Assembly (NCBI RefSeq): GCF_946479715.1
Contig: NZ_CAMLHF010000072.1
Span: 1 to 24,218, forward strand
Direction of reading: 5' to 3'
DNA: 24,218 nt
DNA from: an uncultured Pedobacter sp.
GTDB taxonomy: Bacteria; Bacteroidota; Bacteroidia; Sphingobacteriales; Sphingobacteriaceae
The notes under the pieces were generated by a model, which searched no databases, was not told where the DNA came from, and worked only from the letters and a program-made list of their open reading frames with translations. Shown piece by piece: positions 6,767 to 13,092 of this stretch. Each line of letters opens with the position of its first letter. The stretch's first letter is position 1. The position numbers and the translations under genes were made by a program.

Positions 6767-7423
6767 CTATCCTTTCTTTATGATAACGTGTGTAGCATTT
6801 TCTCCGGCCACTCTTTGTATCTGATTGTAGCCAAGCTCTGCCATATCCATTCCCGAAAATAAATGTTCTCCTGAACCTAAGAAGACAGGGGAAATTGCTA
6901 AATGTAGCTCATCAATATGACCTGCTTGTAAGTATTGCCTTATCGTTGAAACCCCACCACCAATACGAATGTCTTTTCCGTTCGCCACTTTTTTAGCTTC
7001 TTCCAACGCAGCTTCGATACCATCGGTGACAAAATGAAACGTCGTTCCTCCTTTCATGATCACAGGTTTTCTAGCATGATGCGTTAAAACAAATACTGGA
7101 ACATGGTAAGGTGGTTCTTCGCCCCACCAACCCTTCCATTCATCATCTGGCCATGCTCCACGAATGGGGCCGAACATATTCCGTCCCAGTATCCAGGCTC
7201 CCATGTTCTCGAACGACTTCTCTACGAATTCATTATCTGTGCCTTCAGTTCCGTCATCTTTACCTCCCATCTTCCGAAACACTTTTGTCGGAAAAATCCA
7301 GTTGTGAAGTTCCTCACCTCTTAGTCCCAAAGGATCAGTTAGATCTTGTTTAGTGCCTGCACCAAATCCATCTAGCGAAATAGAAAAACATGCAACTTTT
7401 ACTTTACTCGTATTTGGATTCAT
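6767..7423 (-). CDS. Dihydrofolate reductase-like (RibD C-terminal domain) protein
   Basis: A 218-residue protein of the RibD_C/DHFR-like family (PF01872): ACFSISLDGFGAG at the N-terminus, GAWILGRNMFGP (75-86), VPVFVLTHHARKP (108-120), the FVTDGIEAALEEAKK block (131-145), IRIGGGVSTIRQYLQAGHIDELHLAISPVFLGSG (152-185). Homologues bind NADPH; the substrate of this subgroup is usually unknown. The open frame reaches 7486, but I chose the start at 7423 (MNPNTSKVKV) because the conserved domain begins within ten residues and the extra upstream residues are not domain-like. Monocistronic and convergent with the RsgA-type gene. Confidence 0.87.
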   Translation of the reverse strand: MNPNTSKVKVACFSISLDGFGAGTKQDLTDPLGLRGEELHNWIFPTKVFRKMGGKDDGTEGTDNEFVEKSFENMGAWILGRNMFGPIRGAWPDDEWKGWWGEEPPYHVPVFVLTHHARKPVIMKGGTTFHFVTDGIEAALEEAKKVANGKDIRIGGGVSTIRQYLQAGHIDELHLAISPVFLGSGEHLFSGMDMAELGYNQIQRVAGENATHVIIKKG

Positions 7424-7653
7424 TTTGAATTGGTTTTTAAGGTATTGGGTTAATTTATGTACTTGTCTATCTTTTTTACAATACAAATTTCGCTAGAAAA
7501 ATTAATTTTTGGTGGTGTCTATACGACTAAATAAGGGCAGAATGCGACAAGTGTCTCAATGGATGCTAATTTTTTTAAGATATTTTCCCCAAATTTGATA
7601 ACCAATTAAATGATGAACTATAAGGAAACTAAATATAGAGAACTGTAGAGATT

Positions 7654-7812
7654 ATGACTGAAACAGAATACCTGGAGTTTTGTAAAAATCAAATTACAGG
7701 CCCATTAAAAGAAGAAGATATTATTACTATGCTAACCGCATGGGGCGCCATTAATTATTCACTTGGTTATAAAAATGCCTTACTTGATCATGATATTGAG
7801 GCTAATGAGTAG
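7654..7812 (+). CDS. Small hypothetical protein, 52 residues
   Basis: An ATG-to-TAG frame coding MTETEYLEFCKNQITGPLKE followed by EDIITMLTAWGAINYSLGYK and NALLDHDIEANE. It is acidic, soluble-looking and has ordinary codon use for this genome, with mixed helix-like composition and no signal peptide. I recognise no family. It lies alone in the 473-base gap between the DHFR-like gene and the lipoprotein gene; 7424-7653 otherwise shows no gene. It may be a genuine small protein or the remnant of a longer one. Confidence 0.4.
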   Translation: MTETEYLEFCKNQITGPLKEEDIITMLTAWGAINYSLGYKNALLDHDIEANE

Positions 7813-7896
7813 CGTCATGGTTTATGAATATTAAATTAACATTGTAGCGTTTCGGCAAATGTATTCGTAAAGATTAATACAAACAGCAACTTGATT

Positions 7897-8355
7897 ATGA
7901 AAAACCTTACAGCCGCAATTTCAGTATTACTTTTATTTTCCCTGAGCTTCTTCTCCTGTAAAAAAGACAGGAATGTAAATCCTGAAAATCTTATAAAGGG
8001 AAACTGGGAGGAAATGGACCTGAACGGACTGCACCGATCTCTCAATTTTACCAAAGACAATAGCTTTTTTTTAACTATTCTTCTTAACGATGGAAGTAGC
8101 ATCCGGTTCATCGGAACTTACCAGATCCAGGGTGATAGATTAAACATAACCACTACTGAAAAGCTGGAGCAGGGACCAGGAAAACCAGTTAAACGTACCG
8201 CTACGAATTATACACTTTATGAAAACGCCACCTTTAGTATTGCTGGGGACATCCTTAATCTGAATTACACTAGCTACCCAGCCGACGCGCCGGTTAATAC
8301 GCCTGCAAAGTTCCGCAGAATGATTACCGTCGACCAAGGTGGATTGATACCATAA
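7897..8355 (+). CDS. Lipocalin-like lipoprotein (hypothetical)
   Basis: A 152-residue lipoprotein: hydrophobic signal (MKNLTAAISVLLLFSLSFFS) and lipidated Cys21 followed by KKDRN. The mature part starts LIKGNWEEMDLNG and continues with alternating strand-like segments (SLNFTKDNSFFLTIL, IRFIGTYQIQGDRLNITTTE, ATFSIAGDILNLNYTSY), a pattern usual in Bacteroidota lipocalin-like lipoproteins that open with GxW. A TTG at 7891 is in frame, but the ATG at 7897 gives the normal signal peptide start and was chosen. The gene ends four bases from the stop of the convergent VOC gene, with no terminator between them. Ligand unknown. Confidence 0.75.
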   Translation: MKNLTAAISVLLLFSLSFFSCKKDRNVNPENLIKGNWEEMDLNGLHRSLNFTKDNSFFLTILLNDGSSIRFIGTYQIQGDRLNITTTEKLEQGPGKPVKRTATNYTLYENATFSIAGDILNLNYTSYPADAPVNTPAKFRRMITVDQGGLIP

Positions 8356-8359
8356 TTTA

Positions 8360-8833
8360 TTAATGTTTAGCAGCGTCTTCCAAATCTTTGATAATGATCT
8401 TGGTCATCTTCATCATAACCTGCATTACGCGTTGGGCCTTTTCTACATCTTTATCTTGTAATAATTCCCCTAGTATAGCCGGCGATACCTGCCACGACAA
8501 GCCAAATTTATCTTTTAACCATCCACATTGTGATGTTTCACCACCTCCAGCTACAAGGCTTTTCCAGTAGTAATCAATTTCTTCCTGTGTATTGGCCTCA
8601 ATAGAAAAAGAGACTGATTCGTTAAATTTGAACAATGGGCCTCCATTTAACAATATAAACTGTTGATCTTCTATTTCCATATCTACGGCCAGTATTTCAC
8701 CGCCAAAACCAGGTGCATCTTTGGGGTAATAGCTCGTATTAAGTACTTTTGAATTTTTAAAAACTGAGGTGTAAAAGTCAATGGCCTCTTTAACGTTATG
8801 GTCTAACCACAAACAGGGTCTTATCTTTTTCAT
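8360..8833 (-). CDS. PhnB-like VOC family protein
   Basis: A 157-residue protein of the PhnB-like/3-demethylubiquinone methyltransferase-like group (PF06983) in the vicinal oxygen chelate superfamily. Recognisable blocks are IRPCLWLDHNVKEAIDFYTSVFKNS (4-28), GGEILAVDMEIEDQQFILLNGGP (44-66), SVSFSIEANTQEEIDYYWKSL (73-93) and CGWLKDKFGLSWQVSP (103-118). A C-terminal tail VEKAQRVMQVMMKMTKIIIKDLE is also typical. Function of the group is mostly unknown. The frame extends to 8893, but a TAAATTTG promoter box at 8885-8878 falls inside that extension, so the start at 8833 is preferred. Confidence 0.87.
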   Translation of the reverse strand: MKKIRPCLWLDHNVKEAIDFYTSVFKNSKVLNTSYYPKDAPGFGGEILAVDMEIEDQQFILLNGGPLFKFNESVSFSIEANTQEEIDYYWKSLVAGGGETSQCGWLKDKFGLSWQVSPAILGELLQDKDVEKAQRVMQVMMKMTKIIIKDLEDAAKH

Positions 8834-8877
8834 ATTTTTTGATTTAAAATAATTCCAATGATGATCTGGTATGGAAA

Positions 8878-8885
8878 CAAATTTA
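8878..8885 (-). promoter_or_regulatory. Promoter -7 box, TAAATTTG, of the VOC gene
   Basis: On the minus strand TAAATTTG matches TAnnTTTG and lies 44 bases upstream of the ATG at 8833. It sets the transcription start downstream of the longer possible start codon. No clear -33 element. Confidence 0.4.
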
Positions 8886-8925
8886 AAGTTCACCTGGTTT
8901 TCATATTATTTATTAATTTCATCTT

Positions 8926-9336
8926 ATGGCTAAGAATAAAACTGTTGCCACAGACCTGGATGTTCGTGATTTTCTGGAAAAAGTGGTAGACCCTTTAAAG
9001 CGGAAAGATTGCTATCTGATCGCTGCACTGATGGAAAAACAGACTGGATATGAACCTAAAATGTGGGGAATCTCAATTGTAGGCTTTGGTAGCTATCATT
9101 ACAAATATGCCAGTGGTCATGAGGGAGATGCCCCATTAATCGGATTTTCTCCGCGAAGTACTGCAATTGTTTTGTATATGGCTTGTGATTTTGATGATAA
9201 AGAAAACTTACTGCTGCAATTGGGTAAGCATAAAACAGGGAAAGGATGTATTTATATTAAAAAACTGGCTGATGTTAATATACAAGTATTAACCAAGATG
9301 ATAGATCAATCAGTGGCATATATGAAAAATAAATAA
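8926..9336 (+). CDS. DUF1801 domain-containing protein
   Basis: A 136-residue soluble protein with the DUF1801 signature: DLDVRDFLEKVVDPLKRKDC (10-29), MWGISIVGFGSYHYKYASGHEGD (46-68), IGFSPRSTAIVLYMACDF (71-88) and the late GKGCIYIKKLADVNIQVL block. The family is small and uncharacterised, distantly related to the YdhG/YjbR-type folds. It is divergent from the VOC gene (92 bases between start codons) and is followed 11 bases later by the acetyltransferase gene, so the two are probably one transcript. Confidence 0.87.
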   Translation: MAKNKTVATDLDVRDFLEKVVDPLKRKDCYLIAALMEKQTGYEPKMWGISIVGFGSYHYKYASGHEGDAPLIGFSPRSTAIVLYMACDFDDKENLLLQLGKHKTGKGCIYIKKLADVNIQVLTKMIDQSVAYMKNK

Positions 9337-9347
9337 GGTGTTGAAAA

Positions 9348-9893
9348 ATGGTAATAACAATCGACCAAAATGTCAGACTGGAACAAACAGCTGTGAAGCA
9401 TGCAGAAGGCTTATTAGAAGCCATAAACAGCAGTCGGGAACAACTATCTGAGTTTTTACCTTGGGTGCCCAACATGCAGTCTGCAAGGGATCTTATAGCT
9501 TACATCAGGAAATGTGAGCAGCTTTATGAGCAGGGTGTTGAAGTTAGCTTTGTGATCATGCTTGATGATCAGCCAGCAGGCAGAATTGGCTTGCATTATT
9601 TGAACGCTTTTAATGAAAGTGCAGCAATTGGCTACTGGTTGGCAGAAAGTGCACAAGGCCGTGGTATCATGATCCGGTCTTGTAAGGCATTAATTAATTA
9701 TGGTTTTAAGGAACTGGCATTACATCGTATTGAGATTAAAGCAGCTACTTTGAATTTGAAAAGTCAAGCAATTCCCCGCAAACTGGGTTTTCAGAAAGAA
9801 GGGATTTTAAGACAGTCAGAAAAGGTGAATGGGAAATTCTTAGACCTGGTTTTATATTCCATGCTCCATGATGAATGGAATATGGATTCCTAA
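9348..9893 (+). CDS. GNAT acetyltransferase, RimL-like
   Basis: A 181-residue GNAT N-acetyltransferase of the RimJ/RimL subgroup, which acetylates protein N-termini (RimL on ribosomal protein L12) or other amines using acetyl-CoA. Evidence: N-terminal LEAINSSREQLSEFLPWVPN (23-42), typical for this subgroup, then FVIMLDDQPAGRIGLHYLN (68-86), AAIGYWLAESAQGRGIM (91-107) with the acetyl-CoA-binding Q-x-x-G-x-like loop QGRG, LHRIEIKAATLNLKSQAIPRKLGFQKEG (125-152). The target cannot be told from sequence. It follows the DUF1801 gene by 11 bases. Confidence 0.87.
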   Translation: MVITIDQNVRLEQTAVKHAEGLLEAINSSREQLSEFLPWVPNMQSARDLIAYIRKCEQLYEQGVEVSFVIMLDDQPAGRIGLHYLNAFNESAAIGYWLAESAQGRGIMIRSCKALINYGFKELALHRIEIKAATLNLKSQAIPRKLGFQKEGILRQSEKVNGKFLDLVLYSMLHDEWNMDS

Positions 9894-9928
9894 TAATTGA
9901 TTTAAGCGCAAGTTTTCCATTATAATGC

Positions 9929-9936
9929 TATTTTTG
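9929..9936 (+). promoter_or_regulatory. Candidate -7 box, TATTTTTG, of rfbD
   Basis: A TAnnTTTG match 37 bases upstream of the TTG start at 9974, within an inverted pair TTTTCCA/TGGAAAA. No convincing -33 element. Confidence 0.33.
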
Positions 9937-9973
9937 GAAAAATTAATAGCTAACCCCATAACTCAATTTTATA

Positions 9974-10840
9974 TTGAAAACATTAGTATTAGGAGCATCA
10001 GGACAACTAGGACAATGCCTTAAGGCAGTTGCCTCAAATAGAAATATCGACACATTAGACTTCCCGGACGAAAGTGCCGCAAACATCCTTGATGTTGAGA
10101 AACTAAAAGCCTTGTTTGCTGAAAAAAAACCAGCATACGTAATCAATTGTGCGGCTTATACAGCTGTTGATAAAGCTGAAGATGATATAGATCTGTGCAG
10201 ATTAATTAATAAGCAGGGGGCATTAAATATCGCCTTGCTTTGTAAAGAGTTTGGTGCTAAGCTGGTTCATGTTTCTACAGATTTTGTTTTTGAAGGAGCT
10301 ATTCCGGAATTATTAAAAGAAGAAGATTTAGCAAAACCCATTAGCATATATGGCTTAACTAAGCTTGAAGGCGAAACAGATATTATAGATAATCTTAAAG
10401 AACATTACATTATTCGTACCAGCTGGCTATATTCTGAGTATGCAAATAATTTTGTGAAAACGATGTTGAAACTAGGAGCGGACCGCGATGAGTTAAATAT
10501 CATTGCTGATCAGATTGGTTCACCAACTTATGCTATTGATTTGGCTGGTGTAATTTTGGATGTTATTGCTTCTGGCAAAACGGAATATGGGGTGTATCAT
10601 TATAGTAATGAAGGATCAATCTCGTGGTTTGATTTTGCAAAAGGTATTTTTGACATCAGTAATACACAGGTAAAGGTTAGCCCAATTCCAACTTCCGCTT
10701 ATCCGACAAGAGCTAGCAGACCTAAGTTCTCTGTAATGGATAAAACAAAGATAAAAGCAACTTTTGGAATTGAAGTGCCTTATTGGAGAGACAGTTTGAT
10801 TAAGTGTATTGAGCAATTATCTGTAATGGATAAAGGCTAA
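9974..10840 (+). CDS. rfbD: dTDP-4-dehydrorhamnose reductase
   Basis: A 288-residue short-chain dehydrogenase/reductase of the RfbD/RmlD family, which makes dTDP-L-rhamnose in the last step of the pathway using NAD(P)H. Seen: Rossmann motif GASGQLGQ (7-14), INCAAYTAVDKAE (57-69), STDFVFEG (101-108) and catalytic YxxxK as Tyr126 and Lys130 in SIYGLTK; C-terminal SPIPTSAYPTRASRPKFSVMD is diagnostic for RmlD. The start is TTG: an in-frame TAA lies just upstream (9959) and the family begins right at this point. No rfbA, rfbB or rfbC is beside it, so it is an isolated copy. A strong terminator follows. Confidence 0.9.
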   Translation: MKTLVLGASGQLGQCLKAVASNRNIDTLDFPDESAANILDVEKLKALFAEKKPAYVINCAAYTAVDKAEDDIDLCRLINKQGALNIALLCKEFGAKLVHVSTDFVFEGAIPELLKEEDLAKPISIYGLTKLEGETDIIDNLKEHYIIRTSWLYSEYANNFVKTMLKLGADRDELNIIADQIGSPTYAIDLAGVILDVIASGKTEYGVYHYSNEGSISWFDFAKGIFDISNTQVKVSPIPTSAYPTRASRPKFSVMDKTKIKATFGIEVPYWRDSLIKCIEQLSVMDKG

Positions 10841-10867
10841 AACTTACGGTCAGTAAACTATGATATA

Positions 10868-10908
10868 AAAAAAGAACGGAATTATATAAATGTTTTTCCG
10901 TTCTTTTT
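10868..10908 (+). terminator. Intrinsic terminator after rfbD
   Basis: AAAAAGAACGGAA (10869-10881) pairs perfectly with TTCCGTTCTTTTT (10896-10908); the right arm itself supplies the T-run. Loop of 14 bases. It separates rfbD from the metal cluster and lies only 17 bases before the next start codon. Confidence 0.85.
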
Positions 10909-10910
10909 CC

Positions 10911-10918
10911 AATCTTTG
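10911..10918 (+). promoter_or_regulatory. Weak candidate -7 box of the metal cluster
   Basis: AATCTTTG differs from TAnnTTTG in one position and is squeezed between the rfbD terminator and the ATG at 10926. If real, the 5' untranslated region would be almost absent. The short space means the promoter for the first cluster gene must overlap the terminator. Confidence 0.22.
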
Positions 10919-10925
10919 AACCATA

Positions 10926-11324
10926 ATGAAAAGAACACTGCTCACCATACTTGCCATTTTCTACCTGGGGGTTTCCAGTGGGGCAGCTGTGCATTTTCAT
11001 TATTGCATGGACAAGCTGGTAAGCTGGAGCATGACAAAACAATCTGGCAAATTATGTGATTTCTGTAAAATGCCTTTGGCAGAATCTAAAAAGAAATCAT
11101 GCTGTAAAGATGTTAAGCATGAAGTTAAGGTTGAGAGTTCTCAAAAAGTAAATCAAGCGGTTTATAAATTTGATCAGCCATCGGCTGCCATTCTATTACC
11201 CGAATTATTTGTTAATTATCAGGCTCCAGTGCCTGTTAAAATTATAAGGGAAGCATTAAGCAATGCACCACCTAATAGACAGCAAGTTCCTGTCTACCTA
11301 AAAAACTGTACCTACAGAATATAA
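10926..11324 (+). CDS. HYC_CC_PP family protein
   Basis: A 132-residue Bacteroidota protein recognised by its three signatures: His-Tyr-Cys at 25-27 (HFHYCMD), Cys-Cys at 59-60 (KKSCCKD) and Pro-Pro at 115-116 (NAPPNRQ). There is also a CxxC at 44-47 (CDFC). An N-terminal signal peptide (about 1-21) places it in the periplasm or envelope. The family has no established biochemical role, but it commonly sits beside metal-efflux genes; the Cys/His content suits metal binding (inference). It opens the copper/silver-type cluster and is followed 100 bases later by the HMA gene. Confidence 0.85.
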   Translation: MKRTLLTILAIFYLGVSSGAAVHFHYCMDKLVSWSMTKQSGKLCDFCKMPLAESKKKSCCKDVKHEVKVESSQKVNQAVYKFDQPSAAILLPELFVNYQAPVPVKIIREALSNAPPNRQQVPVYLKNCTYRI

Positions 11325-11348
11325 TACCCTCTTTCTTTTCTAATGCCT

Positions 11349-11362
11349 GGCACATTCGTGCC
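11349..11362. promoter_or_regulatory. Short hairpin or operator dyad upstream of the HMA gene
   Basis: GGCAC (11349-11353) and GTGCC (11358-11362) form a 5-bp stem with a 4-base loop in the 100-base gap between the HYC_CC_PP and HMA genes. A promoter-like TTG (11367-11369), 17-base spacer and TAAATTTA (11387-11394) follow. It could be an operator or a weak attenuator; no T-run follows directly. Confidence 0.3.
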
Positions 11363-11424
11363 CTGGTTGCAGCATTACTGTAGCCCTAAATTTATTTATA
11401 TCATTTTCTTTAAAACTTATTAAG

Positions 11425-11769
11425 ATGAACTCATTAAGATCTCTTTTGGTAGTCGGCTTGACTTTCCTTGGTAGTGCTGTATTTGCACAATCTAAAACCG
11501 AAAAAATTAACGTATCAGGAAACTGTGGAATGTGTAAAAAACGCATTGAAAGTGCTCTTAAAATTGACGGTGTTAATACAGCTGTATGGGATGTAAAATC
11601 TAAAATATTAACGGTAAGCTACGATAGTGCCAAAATTACAACTGAAAGCATTCAACAAAAAGTTGCAGCAGCAGGGCACGATACGCAAAAGGTTACAGCC
11701 AAACAAGAAAATTATAGCAAACTACCTTCATGCTGCCAATACGATAGAAAGAGTACAGACAAAAAATAA
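11425..11769 (+). CDS. Periplasmic heavy-metal-associated (HMA) domain protein
   Basis: A 114-residue exported metal-binding protein: signal peptide about 1-21 (ending VFAQ), then an HMA/MerP-like ferredoxin fold with metal-binding Cys34 and Cys37 in SGNCGMCKKRIE, the VNTAVWDVKSKILTVSYD strand pair and AAAGHDTQK helix end. A C-terminal LPSCCQYD motif (Cys103, Cys104) is typical of the exported Bacteroidota form. It probably binds Cu(I) or Ag(I) in the periplasm and hands it to the pump encoded downstream (inference). It is 24 bases ahead of the pump gene. Confidence 0.88.
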   Translation: MNSLRSLLVVGLTFLGSAVFAQSKTEKINVSGNCGMCKKRIESALKIDGVNTAVWDVKSKILTVSYDSAKITTESIQQKVAAAGHDTQKVTAKQENYSKLPSCCQYDRKSTDKK

Positions 11770-11793
11770 CTAAAAGAAAGAGGGTTATTATAA

Positions 11794-13092
11794 ATGGTAC
11801 ATAAAATTATAGAATGGTCGATGCGCAATAGATTTATTGTGCTGGTACTTTCCGCAGGGTTATTTATATGGGGAGTTTTCTCTGTACAAAAAAATCCAAT
11901 AGATGCGATTCCTGATCTTTCAGAAAATCAGGTGATCGTATTTACAGAGTGGATGGGCAGATCGCCACAGTTAATTGAAGATCAGGTGACTTACCCGCTG
12001 GTAACCAATTTGCAGGGGATTCCTAAAATTAAGTATGTAAGAGGTTCTTCCATGTTCGGGATGAGCTTTATCTACGTGATTTTTGAAGACGACGTTGATG
12101 TTTATTGGGCCAGAGAGCGGGTTTTGGAACGGATCAGTACTATATCCCGAACCTTGCCAGAAGGTGTATCTCCACAACTTGGTCCTGATGGAACAGGAGT
12201 GGGCCACGTCTTGTGGTATACTTTAGATGCTCCGGAAATGGACTTGGGCGAACAGCGCGCAATACAGGATTGGTATGTAAAGTTCGCTTTGCAAACCGTT
12301 CCGGGAGTTAGTGAAATAGCCTCATTTGGTGGCTTTCAGAAACAATATCAAATCTCGATAGACCCAAACAAATTATTGTATTATAAACTTACTGTGCCTC
12401 AGGTAATAGCCGCAGTTAGGAGTAATAATAACGAGTCGGGCGGACGAAAGTTTGAGATGAGCGATATGGGCTATATTATTAAAACATCGGGCTACCTCAA
12501 ATCCATTCAAGAAATTTCGAATATCCCGGTGAAGAATCAGAACGGTACACCCATAAAGGTATCTGATCTGGCTACAGTTCAGATGACGGGAGAAACCAGA
12601 TTGGGCATATTTGATCAGGATGGTAAGGGCGAACGTGCAGGCGGTATTGTAGTAATGCGTTATGGCGAAAATGCTGCCGAGGTAATTGATCGGGTAAAAG
12701 CAAAAATGAAGGAAGTATCAAAGGGCTTGCCTAAAGGTGTAAAATTTGATATTGTGTATGATAGAGGTGAACTGATTAAAGAATCTGTAGATTCTATAAA
12801 AAACACTTTGATCGAAGAGATGATCGTAGTATCCCTAATCGTATTTGTATTCCTCTTTCATTGGCGCAGTGCATTAAGTATCATTATACAAATTCCTATT
12901 ACTATTGCCGCAAGTTTTATCCTTCTCAATGCCTTTGATATTTCATCTAACATTATGTCGCTAACCGGTATTGCACTGGCCATTGGGGTAATTGTAGATA
13001 ATGGAATTATCATGAGTGAAAATGCTTATAAGCATTTGGCAGAGCGATACGAACAGTGGGAAAAGGATCAAAATAAAACGACAGCATCATGA
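11794..13092 (+). CDS. cusA: CusA-type RND metal efflux pump, N-terminal part
   Basis: 432 residues corresponding to the first part of a CusA/CzcA-type RND inner-membrane pump (normally one chain of about 1040 residues). It contains TM1 (about 13-31), the periplasmic porter region with TLPEGVSPQLGPDGTGVGHV, and TM2-TM4 (about 338-409), ending after the proton-relay Asp402 in VIVDNGIIMSENAYKH. The reading frame stops in the cytosolic loop between TM4 and TM5 (end QNKTTAS), where the overlapping ATGATGA starts the second ORF. An AGAGGG tract ten bases before the start resembles a ribosome-binding site. Neither half could pump alone; together the two ORFs give a complete pump, by coupled translation or because of a recent frameshift. 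Confidence 0.87.
   Translation: MVHKIIEWSMRNRFIVLVLSAGLFIWGVFSVQKNPIDAIPDLSENQVIVFTEWMGRSPQLIEDQVTYPLVTNLQGIPKIKYVRGSSMFGMSFIYVIFEDDVDVYWARERVLERISTISRTLPEGVSPQLGPDGTGVGHVLWYTLDAPEMDLGEQRAIQDWYVKFALQTVPGVSEIASFGGFQKQYQISIDPNKLLYYKLTVPQVIAAVRSNNNESGGRKFEMSDMGYIIKTSGYLKSIQEISNIPVKNQNGTPIKVSDLATVQMTGETRLGIFDQDGKGERAGGIVVMRYGENAAEVIDRVKAKMKEVSKGLPKGVKFDIVYDRGELIKESVDSIKNTLIEEMIVVSLIVFVFLFHWRSALSIIIQIPITIAASFILLNAFDISSNIMSLTGIALAIGVIVDNGIIMSENAYKHLAERYEQWEKDQNKTTAS

Noticed and set aside
7891..7896. TTG start for the lipoprotein gene
   Set aside because: The ATG two codons later gives a standard lipoprotein signal.
10800..11042. 80-codon minus-strand frame
   Set aside because: It crosses the rfbD terminator and the start of the HYC_CC_PP gene and has no family features.
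13068..13090. Programmed -1 frameshift joining the two CusA ORFs
   Set aside because: No canonical slippery heptamer is present after the TAA at 13074; stop-start overlap explains the layout better.
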